DNA from: Emydura subglobosa
Taxonomy: Eukaryota > Chordata > Testudines > Chelidae
Assembly (NCBI GenBank): GCA_007922225.1
Contig: ML679961.1
Span: 72,582,890-72,646,889 of the forward strand
DNA: 64,000 bases
Direction of reading: 5' to 3'
Notes under the pieces: model-generated
The model's database searches: none
Told to the model about the DNA's origin: nothing
Seen by the model: only the letters and a program-made list of their open reading frames with translations
In this document: positions 33,421 through 47,195 of the stretch, piece by piece
How positions within the stretch are numbered: position 1 is the first letter of the stretch
How the letters are laid out: the number at the start of each line of letters is the position of its first letter
Translations under genes and position numbers: made by a program

Positions 33421-35477
33421 TAACTTTGATAAAATAATTATGAGGGTAGCAGTCAAATTCAGTGACTTCATCAGCCTAAGCATATAACTAGATTCTCTCC
33501 TTTAGAATTCCTCTCATTAATGTGCCTACTGCTGCTTTAGCATGTACAGTGCCCCTTCAAAAAAACCTTGCAAGTGCAACTGTAATGTGTGAAAAATCTG
33601 ATATGCCTCTATTTCTGCAAGGATTCTGGGGCTGTCACCATGCCTAGTTTAAGGGAAATCTGCCAAAGTAGCTTTTCTTACCTAACCTCTGCCTGATGGA
33701 AAAACATCCAAATAGTCAAGGTGAAAAAGAGACTGGGTTGGTTCCAAAGAGAAAAGGATTCACATGTTCTTCACCTTTCCATATTCACTCATTGATCATA
33801 CAAGTGAAATCTCAAAAGTTTTTGTGGTCCCATAGCCAAATGACATGTTTATTTCAGGCCCAACCTGGAGTAAGCTTAGAAGATAAAATCAGCTTTTCAA
33901 CAAGTCTTTAACATGGTAAAGAAGCAGAATATCCCAATCTCAAAACCCTTCCTCTGGAACGCTGTTACCAGCTCTTCCTGATGAATTTGGGAAAAAGGAA
34001 TCTTAGCCCAGTACAATCCTTTTCACACCCCTCTCCCTAGCATGATTGAATATCCACTTGCAATTTATGTATAATAATAAAAATTCTTAGTACTTCTGCA
34101 TTTTCAAAACATAATGCAAACAGGTATTTGAGAAATAACTTTCTCTGAGAATTCATTACTGCCTTAGGCCTCTAGGTTGAATAAGGAATAGAGTCTCTAA
34201 AGAGGCTATGTTGTGTTCAGACTATACCCCTTTGTTAACTGAACCGAACTTCTTAGCTTTTTTGGAGGGTATCTCTAAGCCACACCTACACTATGAAGAT
34301 GAGTACAAAACTTGTTTGCTGAATTCCTTTTCACACAAGTGGGACAAAGAAGGAAATTCAGACACAGCTGCTGAGAGAATGAAAATCTCTAAAGGGCTGA
34401 AATATTGATGAAACTATCCCATTCACCCTTTCTTTATTGGCAGTCAATAAAACTGGAACAAGTTTAAATATCAGAATCATGTTCTTAGACAAAGAAGGCA
34501 CAAAGTTTAGGAGCAGTTACACTGCTAAAGGTTCCAGGGAGTTTAACAAATATACTGAATCTTTCAGTGCTCTATGAGACATATATAATAGTCATGGTTA
34601 ATACCTTGAAAATAAATGTTTTTTTTCTGTGTCTGTGTAGAGTTAAAGATCATGAAAGGGGATTGTGACCTTCTAAAAAGTAAATTTAAAAAATCTGTTA
34701 CTAATAACTTCTTAGAGAACTCAAATACAACAGATTGTAAAAATCTGATTTGACCATTGATGTTTTTACTCACCTTCAATAAGGAACCTACACTAGTCAG
34801 TTTTAGTTGAATAAGTTTTGCTTTGTTTCTCAAACAGTAGCACAATGTAGCAAACGTGTCCTGTATGCCCTAACCACCAAGCCGTTTTCACTACATAGAC
34901 AAATGTCTGAAAGAAAGATCCAGACCAATGATTTGAAGAATTCATTTTTTTATAATTGACCCAAAAGAAGGAAAGAAAGAAAAGGCATAGCATCAAAGAT
35001 GAATGCAAAAGCCTCGGTCAAAGCAATATTTCAACGGGGGAGAGAATATCATTAATTTTATTTATGTTGATGGAAGTCAGATATCACCTCTGTAATTTTT
35101 TTTTTTTTTTTTTTGTGGTAAGAGGAATTGTTTATTTTTTTCTTCAAAACACACTTTACAACCACTCCCTCTTTGTTAAAAGGGAAAAAATAATCTAAGG
35201 CCTTAAATTATTGTACTGGGTCTTTTAAACATGTTTTAGCAGTGGAATGAAGTGTTCATATTTTATGTATTGATTTAAAAAATGATCTTGTTTTTTAAAA
35301 TCTCCCCTTAATATATTTTGCAGATAGGAGTTAGTCGCCCAACTTTCATTGGCTTTTAAGTGCCTAAATCTGCTAGGCCCCTTTAAAAGTTCCAGCCTTA
35401 AATAATAATAGCAAAACAGCACAAATAAACACTAGGGAATAGGCATGCTGAAATACAAAACACAATCAACCAGAAAT
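33421..35477. other. No gene seen over 2 kb; T19 run
   Basis: Frames 33696-33911, 34208-34408, 34564-34845, 34793-35008 and 34956-35198 have no domain. T19 at 35096-35114. A 'GTTAGTCGCCCAACTTTCATTGG' stretch at about 35330-35400 is a decayed palindromic repeat. Confidence 0.4.
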
Positions 35478-35585
35478 TATGGGTTTAATGTAGGAATTAC
35501 TAAGTAAAATTCTATTGTCTATGCTATGCAGAAAGTCAGACTAGATGATCAGAATGGGCCCTTTTGAGCTTAATATTTACAAATG
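35478..35585 (+). mobile_element. CR1 3' end fragment
   Basis: TGTAGGAATTACTAAGTAAA, TGTCTATGCTATGCAGAAAG, TCAGACTAGATGATCAGAA, TGGGCCCTTTTGAGC: sense CR1 terminal region of a subfamily different from 4076-4450. Confidence 0.75.
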
Positions 35586-36317
35586 AATACTATTTACTAT
35601 TCCAAAAGAAACTGAAAAAGAAACTCCCCCACAGACAGCCACAAAACTACTATGAAGTGTGTAGTTGTCCATATTTTGGGGTGTAAGGTGTTAGTGCAAT
35701 ATCATGATGCACCCATTGGGTGGCACAGTGAAAAATTCTCTGTGAGGCTGAACTTTTTTTTTGCGGGGGGGAAGGGAAGGGGTGCAAAGGGCTTATGGAC
35801 AAGCCAGGAGTTCCCATTTGTGGAGAGTTGGTAGGATCAAGCCTGCTGCAGATAGCTTTTTGATTTGCCCTTTCTTTTTGCAGAGGAACGGTTTAGATAA
35901 AACATTTATTACTCTCAATTTATATTGCAATAGAAGTGGAAGGTTGTGGCCCCTTTGTGCTAAAAAGCCCTGTACAAACACATAATTTTCGTCACAATGA
36001 TACCAATGCACATTTCTATTAAATTTTGGGCTTCTGATCACTATTGCTGTGAATCTCTTTCTGTTGGCAATAGATCCTCCTGAGGGTTCACCTTCCCTCC
36101 CAGACGTACAATCTCCCACTGCTGTCTTCCAAACATCATTCCATTTATATGTAGTGTTTATTCAGCATTCAGAAGACAGGTTGATTGAAGAGCAGTTAAA
36201 ACACTTCTACTAACCACATAGCTGAGTCTGCATAGCTTTCTAGGATCGTCTACTTTACACTGGGTATGCTCATTGTCTTTAACAAAGTTATTACCATGTC
36301 ATTCCTTACATCATGCA
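35586..36317. other. No gene seen
   Basis: The 108-codon minus frame at 35793-36119 has no recognisable domain and overlaps plus frames; treated as chance. Confidence 0.4.
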
Positions 36318-36462
36318 TGCAATGTTGTAGCCATGTCAGTCCCGAAATATTAGAGAGACGAAGTAGGTGAGGTAATATTGTTCATTGGACCGACTGCTGT
36401 TGGTGAGAGAGACAAGCTTTGGAGCTACACAGAGCTCTTCCTCAGGTCTGTGAAAGGTATGA
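36318..36462 (+). repeat. Recurrent dispersed repeat, copy C
   Basis: TGTTGTAGCCATGTCAGTCC, ATTAGAGAGACGAAGTAGGT, CTGTTGGTGAGAGAGACAAG and GAGCTACACAGAGCTCTTCC. The longest of three copies; includes an AGAGCTCT palindrome near its right end. Confidence 0.75.
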
Positions 36463-39345
36463 ATACCAACATTTTTTCTTGTTTGCAGAGTGATAAGATA
36501 TATAGGTATTTCAGTACCCTGTGTTGAGGCCATACAGCCATAATGCTTCCTGACTCAGTGATACTCCTAGTGAATGCCCTGCCAAACCAGAGTGACATAG
36601 GTTTATTTGCAGCTAAATTCCAGCAGAAGTTTTCCAAGAGAGACTCCCAGCTGGTAAGTGATCTGGTCCAGCTGAGCCTAGGTAAGAGTTTGACCCTAAC
36701 AGGAAGATCAGCTATATTCAGGGTGAGAAAGGGGTGTAGGCTGGAAGTTACGAGAAGGAGCTCTAGAGACAGCACATCTGGTCTGTATTTTTTGTAGATG
36801 ACTAGTTTTTGTCATTTAGTTATCTGAACGGCATAAACTGAATGTTATCAGAGGCTCTGATGGGATCTTAGTGGTTGTTTTTGGTTGCATAAGAATCCTA
36901 TAAAAGTAACTTGAGACTCCAGAAGATATTTTGTCTGTACTGCACATTAGCACGGAAGTGCTTATGTGGTAGTATGTTGTTAGCATGGAGTGATCATATG
37001 TGACAAGTGGGCAAAATAGGCATCTATTCTTATACTATGGACCCCTTCAGAGACTGCATGGCACTGGTAACCACGTGGCTATGGTCTGAGATTTGCTGCT
37101 AACAATCATTTTATTCTAGCCCATCCTTATTAAAGTCCTTTCCTATGCCGTTAATTTGAGGCAGAAATAAATAATTATAATGCAAAGTCACTTTCATATA
37201 GAATTATTTATTCAGAAGGATCCCAGAATTTTTAAGTATAAGGTGTGAATTCCTTGAACCACCTTAGTGGTTACAACTGTTTGACAACACACACCACAAC
37301 AATTTTTAAAACAGGAAGTAAAGAATGCCGTAGTTACCTGTAACTAGACAGGTAACTTTACAGTGTAGCAGACTGTGATTATCCACACTGTAACTTGACC
37401 AGGACACTAGGCTTTCTTACAAAAAAGTGTTATCAGATGTTTAATGACCACAAGTGTCAAACCTAGCTACTTGAGAAGCACTGAGCTCGTTGACACCATC
37501 GTGAGGTATTGGTTTGGTCCTTAGCTGGAAAAAAGAGCATCCATTTTCATTGTTTGGATAGTGTCATTGGTGTTTGTGACTTAGGAAAATTAGCTCCTTT
37601 CTTAAGGAGGTTACAAAATACAGATAGTGAAGATGGTGGTTGTGGGTGGTGGGGATGAGACTGAAACATAAAAGCAAAGAGACTTGGAACAGTTCTGCTT
37701 AGCACGTCTTGTTAGTTCCAAGATTTTTTATGTAAATCATTTTATGTTTAAATTGAAATGTGAGCTAAATTAAAGGATGAAGCCTGAATGAGTACAGGGT
37801 TGGTTGGTCAGTGTTAGAAGGCTACTTTTTCAATCTCCTGAAGCAGTTCCCTTCAGCACCTTATGTTTTCCCATCCAAATGCAGAGCAGATCCAGACCCG
37901 TTTTAAGTTGCATGATCTGGTGAGCCCACAGTACAGAGTTTCCTGGTTGTAGGGTTCATTTACCAACAATGTACCTTTATTCAGTAATTCCATGTAGTAA
38001 ATATAGTGTTTTGATAGGTGCAGAATTGATTGCCCTGCAGATTGTAGTCCTCTTTATTTAGAGCAGTAATAGCAGTGCCAGAGGTAATTTCCCCATACTG
38101 TCCAGCCAAAGATTCTAACCCCTGTCCTAGAAGGACCACTTAAAACTCTGGGAAGATAACCCCATCTCTGTGCCCATTCAGTCACCACTTATTCTTCAGT
38201 CCTTGATCCAATGCTACTAACAAGAGGGTTGACTAAAGCTAATTGTGAAGGTTGTATTTGTGATGTAGGCACTTGTATGCTGAGACCACCAAACTCATTT
38301 CACATACATCACTGAACAGCCATCTCTATCTGGTACTGATAGCACTAAGTTTTGGCTACTGCTGACCAGAGCTGGGTTCGAAGTTTTAAACCCTTAATTT
38401 GGAAGGCTCGATAGCTCATTTACCAGTCCACTGAGCCATCCAGTCTCATATAGTTATAACATTAAAAATCTACACATCTCTTGAAAAAAAATTTTTTTGC
38501 TTGGAGGTTTCCCTTCCTCTGCTTCCTGAATTGAGTCATACATACTGTAATCTGCTGGAAAAGACTGGGACCATAAATAATAAGAAGTTACTTGCACAAC
38601 AGTGCTCGAATGCTGAACATCAACAAAGAACACAGTAAAACATCAATGGCTGAGCAAAGGTTACTACCTCTATATTCCAAGAGGGCAAACTACAGTGTGA
38701 ATGGTGCTTTGCAGCTAGGATTTGTACACCCCGGATGTTCAAAGGCTAATACACCGATGAAGGGCCACTACTTAACCAGTATATTACAGCTCCATTCTGT
38801 TGGCTGCATGGTATCATATTAAATGCAGTACGCTGTGCTGATCACTCCAAACTCATTTCATATCCCTGAAATATTTCTGTAGAAGAACAGATCTCATTGA
38901 GGGACTGAGAATTCTCAAGCACCATGGAACCAGAATGCAAAAACCCTGCCTGACTCACTAATGTTTTTTCACCTCATCAAAAATCAGTCTCTTTACACAA
39001 ACAATCTCTTATCTTTGTTTCCCATCTCAAGATTGATAGGAAGGGGCTGCTTTTAAAAATCATTTATATGTAGTGTAGCAATGGATTTTCAATATTGGCT
39101 ACGTCCCTTTGAGCCTATTTACTAGCCTAATGCATCTCTCTGAACATTGTTTCTCTCACAACTGCTAGGCTATGGCTCTGGGCTTCTAAAGTATTTAGCA
39201 CCCTTCTTGTATCCTAAATAAAATAAGATCTCTGGCTCTGATATTCCTTGAAAGTAATAATCCAGAATAATTCAGGCTTTGGTAGCAGTGTGGAAACAGT
39301 TTTCCATTCTAACTGCAACTAAAACCAGAGAGTGCCCCACAGAAA
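36463..39345. other. No gene seen over 2.9 kb
   Basis: Opposing frames at 36425-36775 (minus, 116 codons) and 36543-36797 (plus) overlap and lack motifs. A tRNA-like remnant 'GGGTTCGAAGTTTTAAACCC' at about 38373-38392 is too decayed to call. Confidence 0.4.
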
Positions 39346-39380
39346 ATACACACACATACATAAACACCACACACACAGAG
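39346..39380. repeat. Imperfect (CA)n tract
   Basis: ACACACACATACATAAACACCACACACACAG-type sequence, interrupted. Confidence 0.7.
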
Positions 39381-40292
39381 AACGTAGAATTGAAGAAACT
39401 GTAGCTAACCACCTTATTAGTATTCCTCCCTCCTCTGTGTTTCACTTGCAGCAACAGAGGGCTGAGCAAAATGCAGTAGAACAGGGACAGAGACAGAGCT
39501 GGCAATCATCTCAATGCAGGCTGCTGAATGTAGTGGGTGGGGGGATGCAGCAAAGCAAGATTAATAACCTTGCCATAATCCTGTGCACCCTGGAAGGAGA
39601 TACCTCTGGTGACAGAGCCATTCTTGTCTTGATTAATTCGACGGAGTGAGTGAGTGGCTGGCAATCCACCTGGTTTGGAGGGGACCCCCTGATTTTGCTG
39701 TTCTTTGAATCCTCTACCCATCTGGGAAGGTAACAGTGAGACATACCATCTGCAGCACACACAGCAGCTATTGGAGGCTACTACTGACAGTTTGCACTAC
39801 AGTTTTTGGTGAACAAGGTATATTGTACAGTGAAGATTAATATACCCAGGCTGAATTGAATACTCAATTTCACAATCCGGTCCCTCAGCCATCTCCCCCT
39901 CCCCCTCGTTTCCCAGTTGCCTTTGAGCTCTGGGCTCACTTTTGGCATTGTCTTTTGGACGCATTTTGCTGGGGATGGAAGATCAGTAAAAGGAACCTTT
40001 GAAAACTAATTGTTTTGCTTCTGTGTGACTTGAAAAAAATAAATAGAAAAAGAAGACTCCAAGTCCATCTGTAGGAATTTTTAATTTCCTTTGGCGAAGT
40101 TTTAGGAGGGACCATACGAAAGGTAAGTCCAGGGGCTTGTCTGCCACTTCTTCCTCATTACGTTGTTTATGCTTGATTTGTTTCATCTTGAAAGAAGCTA
40201 AAAGAGATGAGTATGGTGCACCTATAATGCATGGTGACACAATGTAGGTGTGTTGTAAACACTTTGCTTGTCATTTGCAAATTCCACCCCCC
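39381..40292. other. No gene seen
   Basis: Three overlapping frames (39332-39649 plus; 39506-39760 and 39511-39762 minus) share the same DNA and show no domain. Another short minus frame is at 39983-40240. Confidence 0.35.
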
Positions 40293-40309
40293 ACCACACA
40301 CACACACAC
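40293..40309. repeat. (CA)n microsatellite, short
   Basis: CCACACACACACACACC-type run. Confidence 0.85.
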
Positions 40310-43050
40310 CTCTCTTAGCTTTCCTTTTTGATTTACCTAGTATTTGCAAAGCTAAAGTACCTGTAAAATAATGGTTTAGAGTGTTGAGAAATGTTGATAA
40401 AATAGCATTTAAAAGCTTTTTCTGGTCTCAGAGTCCAAAGGAATTTTCTCTCTCACACACACAAAAAGCTCATGCAATAACTTCAATGGGAGTCTCTGTA
40501 TTTTCACAAATCATGTTTTTTTTTCCCTCTATGCATTTCAGTCTGCTCTGAAGTAATGAATATGTGAGTAAAAAAAGCTACTCCTGCTGTTGTTAGCTGG
40601 AACAGATGATAGAACAGAAATTGTTGAGGATTTGTAGACCTCTCTGTGTTACGTGGAGTTTCTCTGCTACTGCTTCCCATTAACCTATTGAATGCATCTT
40701 GCACTGTTTTAAGGCTACAGCATTTGTGAAATATTTGGGGCTGTATCTTTAATCCTTCCAAATCCAACTAAAGTGCCAATCACAAATGGTTTCTTATTGT
40801 CTCTCAGTTATTTGGATGGGGATGGGGGAAAGGAAAGGGAAGGTTTAAGGTGGCATCAAGCATACAGGTGTTCTAAGTAACTGCCTTGTCCAGCATGATT
40901 TATTATAGTGTAATGTTATCTAGGATCTATTAAACCACTTGGTTTTTGAGATATTCAAGGTCTGAGCCTAGATTCCCCCACAGGTGCTTTAATTCAGAAA
41001 TGTTGAGATTGTTGTAGCCATTCCCATCTTCCAGTTATTTAATGAAAGTAAAATACCATCGTATCGCAATAGCATCAGGGACCCTGCACTTGAATGTGTT
41101 TTATTGCAGCATTGACAGCACTTAGCTTTCCCAAAGAGGTGAGAGATTCATCTGTAAATACATTTCTAAGATGCCTGGTTCCCCAAGTGGATTTCTAGGG
41201 GCTTACTCCTTCTCAATTATATGAATATAGATGACTGATATTGAAAGATGTGGTACCTATTTGATGGAATTATGCACAACTGGCTAGCTGTTATAGAAAG
41301 GCACAGGTATAAATGTGGCTATACTGAATAGACAGAGATAGAGGGGTGTGCAAATGTATATATACATTTATATAATGTATGTCTGAAGAGGTAGATAGAT
41401 ATATATATGCATAAGACCTCTGAAGGCACATCCTGTTTGATGTGGTCTTTTTATTTGCTCCATTAAGTATGAAGAAATGTAATGAGGCTTTTTTTTGAAT
41501 GGGTGTTGCATTGTAAAACTAAACACTTACTATAAAGGCCTCTGCTACAGAGTAATTGAATAATCTCGTATTATTACATCTTGCCTGTCAGTCACTCTCT
41601 CTGGCTGTGGTTGCTGCTGTTTTTGTATACCAGCTTGACAGGAGGATTAAACAAGGAAAGCTGGTTATAGCTGTGTTTCTTCTTGTTTTCTGGAAGTGAT
41701 ATTCCATCCCGCAACAATGTTACTATATAGGATATGACAGGCAAATCTGTCTCCAGTCATAGTGTAATTTACCATTTTTTCCTCTCACTATGCTTCTCTT
41801 GGACCCTTCTCATCTTCACATGAGGCATATGAATTGTGGTTGCTTTTCTACATTTACTTTGTCACAGGGGAAGGATTTTAAATAAAACCCTATGGAACTC
41901 TCCAGTGCTCTTTTCTTTTGAGAAGGGAACTAAGATATAACAGACTTCAGATAGAGAGAAAGTTAAGGGGGTGGATAGCATAGAATGGAAATGAAAATCT
42001 TTCATTTTCTGGGAGGATGGAGAACACATAAGATCCCCTAATTTATAAAACAGATAAAAGGCCAAATCCTATAGGCTGCAGAGTACCCTCAACTCAGCGG
42101 GATGTGAGAGGGAATTGAAGGGTGGTCATCACTTCATTGGACTGGGCCATAATGTTGCAGCCTAACCATAGCTAAATCCTCGGAGAGTAAGGGGCACTTC
42201 TCTTTGGGTATAGATGATCTCTGTGTTTGTAGGAACGAGGCCAATGTTTCTGTTTGTTTGTTTTCTGTTGTTTGTTGGATGGTTAAGCCATAAAGTTCAT
42301 TTGTATCTAACAAACTAATTAAAAATTACCCTTGTAGTGTGTAAATTAGTGTATTTATTGAGGGAGAAAGCTTCATTTTAGTTATCTGTTTACTTCTTGA
42401 CCAACTATTTCTCTATTTTAGATTCCTACATGATTCCTTGAAACTAATCTTTCATGGACTTGATTATTCATTTCCTAAATTTAATGTTCCATAGGCATTT
42501 TCTTCTGTGTTGTAAGTCTGATAACTCTACAGAATGATTATTAAAGTTACTGAAACACTATTTGTTATCCTGATGGCACAGAGGAAGCAGATAAAATTCA
42601 GTATTGCCAGATTTCATTACAAGCTAGTTTATCCAGGAACTGACTTAAGCAGCAGCTTGGAGTGTGTGGGAAAGTGGAATGCAAAAATGTACAATTAAAA
42701 AGAACTATTTAAAAGAAAATATGAAATGTCTCATTTGTACAAGGTTCCCATTTTTTCGCATTGCAGAAATCTGGAGAATTCTGTAGTTCATTCTGTTTTC
42801 CATGTATTGTTTGAGGGATTATATAAACTCACCATTCTGCATACTCCATATATTAGCACATTTCTATCAGAAGGGCCGTAAAAGTCCTTAAACCAAATGA
42901 ACGTAGTGTTGCAATAGAAGCTTCCCTGCAGAAATGTAGGTACAGCAAGATTATTAAAGACTGAATAGCCTAAATATTATTTTAAGAATATGTGGAAGAT
43001 AAAAGGAACATTCAAATTTCTTCCCTATTTAGTTCCAGTCAGTTGAGCAG
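40310..43050. other. No gene seen over 2.7 kb
   Basis: AT-rich with no motif-bearing frame. TATATATA-type words near 41355-41410. Confidence 0.4.
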
Positions 43051-43087
43051 CTCTCTCTCTCTCTCTCTCTCTCTCCCTCTCTCTCTC
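43051..43087. repeat. (CT)n microsatellite
   Basis: About 37 bases of CT with one CC interruption; a homopurine-homopyrimidine tract. Confidence 0.95.
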
Positions 43088-43734
43088 ATTGCTGAAATCA
43101 GCCAACCAGGCACTATGATCCTCCAGCACATGTTTCTATGTTTTTAAGACCCTGGGTACTTTACACATGAATTCCTCTTTTCTTCAGGAACAAGCTGGGC
43201 TGACAACTGGCAAGTGAGCTTTGGCGCTCTATACAGGCCAAAAAGGAAGGGGGAAAAAAAAGAAAAGAAACAAAACCTTACCAGCAATACCAGGACTTAA
43301 ACCAAAAGTAAAAGCTCTGCAGGCTGACAATGACAGTTTTGATTGCTGAGTCACCATATTAGTCTGGAATATTATGTTACATTAAAGTGCTGACATTAAG
43401 ACCAGTTCTGAAATAAATGGCTAGAGTAGTTTATCTTAGGGTAGAGTAGTTTAGCAGAAAACATGTACACTGGATTTAAGAAAATACACTTTCCTAGTGG
43501 CAGATGATTTTTCAGGTACTCTGTGACTGTTCACCCCTTTAAAAATAATCCTATGCCTAAAGCCAAAGGTAGACTGTAAAATGAGAATTAGGAGGAGGGC
43601 AAGAGAGGATATGGGGTTGGTTGGTTTTGACTGGAACACCTAATTATAAAAGACCAGCCAGGAGTCCCAACTGCCGTAACAAGTTAGTCATCTGAATATC
43701 TGTGTGTGTGACAAATCATGACCTATACCCTTAG

Positions 43735-43935
43735 TTTGTTCAGTTCCTGTCTAAAAAGTTTTCATGTGTTAGTCGCACAGCCTCTGGGTGGGTTGTTGTC
43801 TGTGGGATTGAATCTGGAACATTTTGATCTGAACACATGATCCTCTGTCTGAGCTGAAAGACACAGTTCTGTTAGCTTAGAGACTATATAGTCTCAACCT
43901 TTGTATGGGTCAGCCACTAGAGAGGGACAGAAGCA
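43735..43935. repeat. SINE-like, tRNA-related dispersed repeat
   Basis: TGGGATTGAATCTGGAACA resembles a reversed B-box region, followed by CATGATCCTCTGTCTGAGCT and GTTAGCTTAGAGACTATA. I recall a turtle repeat with 'GGGATTGAACCTGGAACC...GAGCTAAA'. Not a functional tRNA. Confidence 0.4.
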
Positions 43936-44109
43936 ACACTAAGCATGGGTTACACTTACATATTTAGCCACTAATATCATTAGATCTTAGTGAAGGGGTA
44001 ATTTACAGAACTGCTGCAGGGGAAGTTACAAGATATAGCTCTAGGGTTTCATGTTTGTTTTTTTCACTGTGGAGTTTCCTTTCATACATACCCACCCCAT
44101 TTAAAATAT

Positions 44110-44640
44110 AATCAAGGTTGTGAAAGTGAGATTACTTAACGCCAGAAGATTAGTGACACAGGCCATGATGAAACAGCTTTACAGAGGGATTTTAAGGAAG
44201 GGAAAGCTTGCCCGGTGAATAGGAGAAAGGAGCCTGTTCCAGACATAGGGGTCAGTATGCTAAATCTGCAGAGGTGGGAAGCAGGAGGACCTGAAGGGAG
44301 CAGTTAGAGAAGAGTGGGGAAAGTGCAGAGAATGAATAGTGTGGAAGGCAGTGGGTTGGAGAAGGCGGTGGTTTGCTCCAAGTAGAGGGTTGGGACATGA
44401 GAGAAGGAGGGTATGAAAGGGAGACAAATGGACTATAGGAAGAGAGGCAGTATGGGAAGTAAGGAGGTCATTGTGGTAAGCAAAGGCAGAGCCGTGCAGG
44501 ACTGTGAAGATGAGGAGTATGAATTTAATTTGGAGGATTGGGAGGGAGATAGAGTGACAGGGGGTCAAAAGAGCAGCTAGAGGCAACGGAATGTGGATAA
44601 AATGGGGGTTGGAAAAGCAAACCCCAGGACGGCAGTTAGG
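44110..44640 (+). repeat. Purine-rich (A/G) dispersed repeat candidate
   Basis: Strongly purine-biased plus strand (GGGAGGGAGATAGAGTGACA, GAGAAGAGTGGGGAAAG). 'GCCGTGCAGGACTGTGAAGA' and 'GGAGTATGAATTTAATTTGG' resemble a vertebrate repeat I cannot name. The minus frame 44260-44586 is stop-free because of this bias, not evidence of a gene. Confidence 0.35.
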
Positions 44641-47114
44641 CAGGTGGAATAGAGGGACCTTTTTACATTTAAATGCTGACCTGAGTGTCCAAAGGCAATA
44701 TCTGGAAGTCCTATTTGGAGTGACACTCTGAAAAGCTGCCTCCCGGGAGAAATATGGAGAACCTTCTATAAAAGCAAAGAACCCACATCGTTGGGTATTT
44801 TAGTTCATTTTTAAAAAAAACAACTATTGTAATTTCTGGATTCCACTAAATAAAAAGCAGATATTCTAATCTCTCACGCAGTTTCTGCAACTGAAGTAAC
44901 CCCCAGAGCATCTGGGTTGTACAATAGCTTTTATATAATCATACACTCGTCTCTCAGTGAAGACTGAAGTCAAAACTAAAAGCTGTAAGGGCTTCTTAGA
45001 ATGTCGGTAGCAAAAAGCACCCATAAAATGGTCATGTATGTTATCTGTCCTAGTATATATAAAGAAACATTGCTATCTGGCTGAACTGGACAAATTAATA
45101 CAGACTTTGGAAGCCAAACAGAAAATACGGTATGTTCTTTTCCTCTCTTGTATGGTTTATGCTGAGTCTCATCTGAATGCATATTTCTTTCTATTTATTT
45201 ATTTATTTTATACTACTGAAATTTCAAGACTGTTCTACATTCTCTGCAGAAGCCTTTGGCCAGAATTGTCTAATTGCAGCAGTGCTTTTCAGATGCAGCT
45301 CTTGTTCTTGTGCATCATACAGAAGATACAGTGTTTGTCTGTATAGTTTAATGAAGAACAAAAGGGTCTCAGCATAGAGGGAATTGCCTTAGTCCTATCA
45401 CACTCTGCCCTGTTATATAACCACCTCATGACATGGCCAAGCAGTAAGTGAGAGAGGGACAGAGCATAGTTTATCTTGCCACACTTTTCCTTTTCTTCTT
45501 TGTTGTACATATTTGTGGATCACAGCAGTAACCTGGTGCCCTCATTCTGCAAGAAGTCACAGCCGTTCCAAACTGTAAAAAGATCTCTAAGAATCGGAAT
45601 TCCCTGACAATCAGCTTTGTGGTATAAGCAGCTTTACCCAATCCTGAGAACAGTAACAGGACAGAGAGGTAACTGGGAGACATCTCGTAATAAAAATACT
45701 TGGCTTGGCAATGCCTGCTTAAGAGTCTTAAACTGTCTAAAAGAGTCTCTTAATCTGCGCTTTAATTCTCCCTCTTACATCTTTGTTTCTGAAGTGGGCA
45801 AGGAGATATGGTTTCTCTGTGTCTGTTTTACTTAACAAAGAGATTCCACACTTGCATCCAAAGCTCTAGAGGCTTTTGGGCCTCCTCCGTTTTCCATGAG
45901 ATTCAGCTGGGATAAGTGTTTTTTCCTTTAACTAAATCACTGGAAGTCTTGGATTTTCCCCTAATCTTGGAGACCAAATATCTTTCCTTTTCTACACAGA
46001 GATAAATATTTTGGCTTCTAAGCAGAGCATTCACTACCCAGCAAAAGACTTTAATTTACCTCTTTTCTGTCTAGCAATGTGAGGTTAGATGATTTTCAGT
46101 AGAGGAATGGGATTCTTTTAACCCCATTTGTGCTTCCTATTTGGTCTACATAGTTTCTGTAAAGGAGCTTGAAGACCAAGCAAATAAACATATTGCCTGG
46201 GTTAAGGGCTCCATGTGAAATATTCATTTAACACAGGAGATCTGTATATCTCTGTAGAGAGAACTAATTGTACATAGAAGAATTTGAGCAACAGAAAGCA
46301 GACACCTTATTTCCATAGGGATTTTAGTCAAACTCTGTAGTACTTCTCCAGATCCACAGTTTTTGTTCTTTTCAATTCTCCCTTCCAACAAAAATACTAG
46401 TTATGATGTGTACCTCAAGAGGTTCAGAGGTTGTTCAATTTGGATAGAATTTAAATTGAACCTTTTGGTCTGCAAACATGAAATGGGATTCTCCACTGCT
46501 AGACTTGTGTGACTACCCTGCACACGGTCATAAGGACAGTTTGAAATAGCCCTTGTTGACCATGCAACAGCCCCACGAGATGAACCAGGTGGTTATCCCC
46601 AGAAAATGTGGTGAATCTCTCTCACTAGGAGGTCATCTTTTGTTCCTTGTTACAGTGGGAGATACAGGGAGGAAGATTTAGGAACAGAATTTGATAAACA
46701 AAATGATAGTGTTGAGGATCCAGGGGTATTGGAAACAGGTAAGACTACTATTCTGTGATGGGCACTGTTCAATAGTTCTCACTGGGGGGGGGGAGGGGAA
46801 TTATTCCTGTGTCTTTTAGTGAAGCAGAGAAGAGACTATGTCATCATAGTTGGAAAGTCAGGGTTGCTGCAAAGCCAGTGGTATTACTTCGTAAAATGTC
46901 ACGTCGTCTTGACTGGATTTAAAGCAATAATTCCAAGGATTCTGTCCAGATGAAATCCATATGTTTAAAAATAAGAATATCCTTCCTTCTATCACAAATT
47001 ACAGTTTAAATTACTAAAACTGAAATAATTTTGAAAACACAATTTTCATTTGAACATTAATGCTGTTTGGTTTTCCTTTTTGGTTTCATTCAGCTGAAAC
47101 AGTGGCCACTGTCT
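44641..47114. other. No gene seen over 2.5 kb
   Basis: Frames at 44976-45182, 45038-45346, 45289-45510, 45471-45683 and 45617-45835 overlap on opposite strands without motif. G10 at 46784-46793. Confidence 0.4.
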
Positions 47115-47195
47115 GGGCCAGATCCTCAGCTAATGTAAATGGACATGTAGTTCCATTGGAGCCATGCCAGTTTGCACCAACTGAGAATCTGCCCC
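47115..47195. repeat. Palindromic repeat of the 'GGGCCAGATCCTCAGC' type
   Basis: The arm at 47115-47140 (GGGCCAGATCCTCAGCTAAT...) pairs with 47170-47195 at 19 of 26 positions, with a 29-base loop containing GTAGTTCCATTGGAGCC. It is a common vertebrate foldback repeat. Confidence 0.65.

Noticed and set aside
44260..44586. 108-codon minus frame
   Set aside because: Stop-free because the plus strand is purine-rich; composition is Ser/Leu/Pro/His with no domain.
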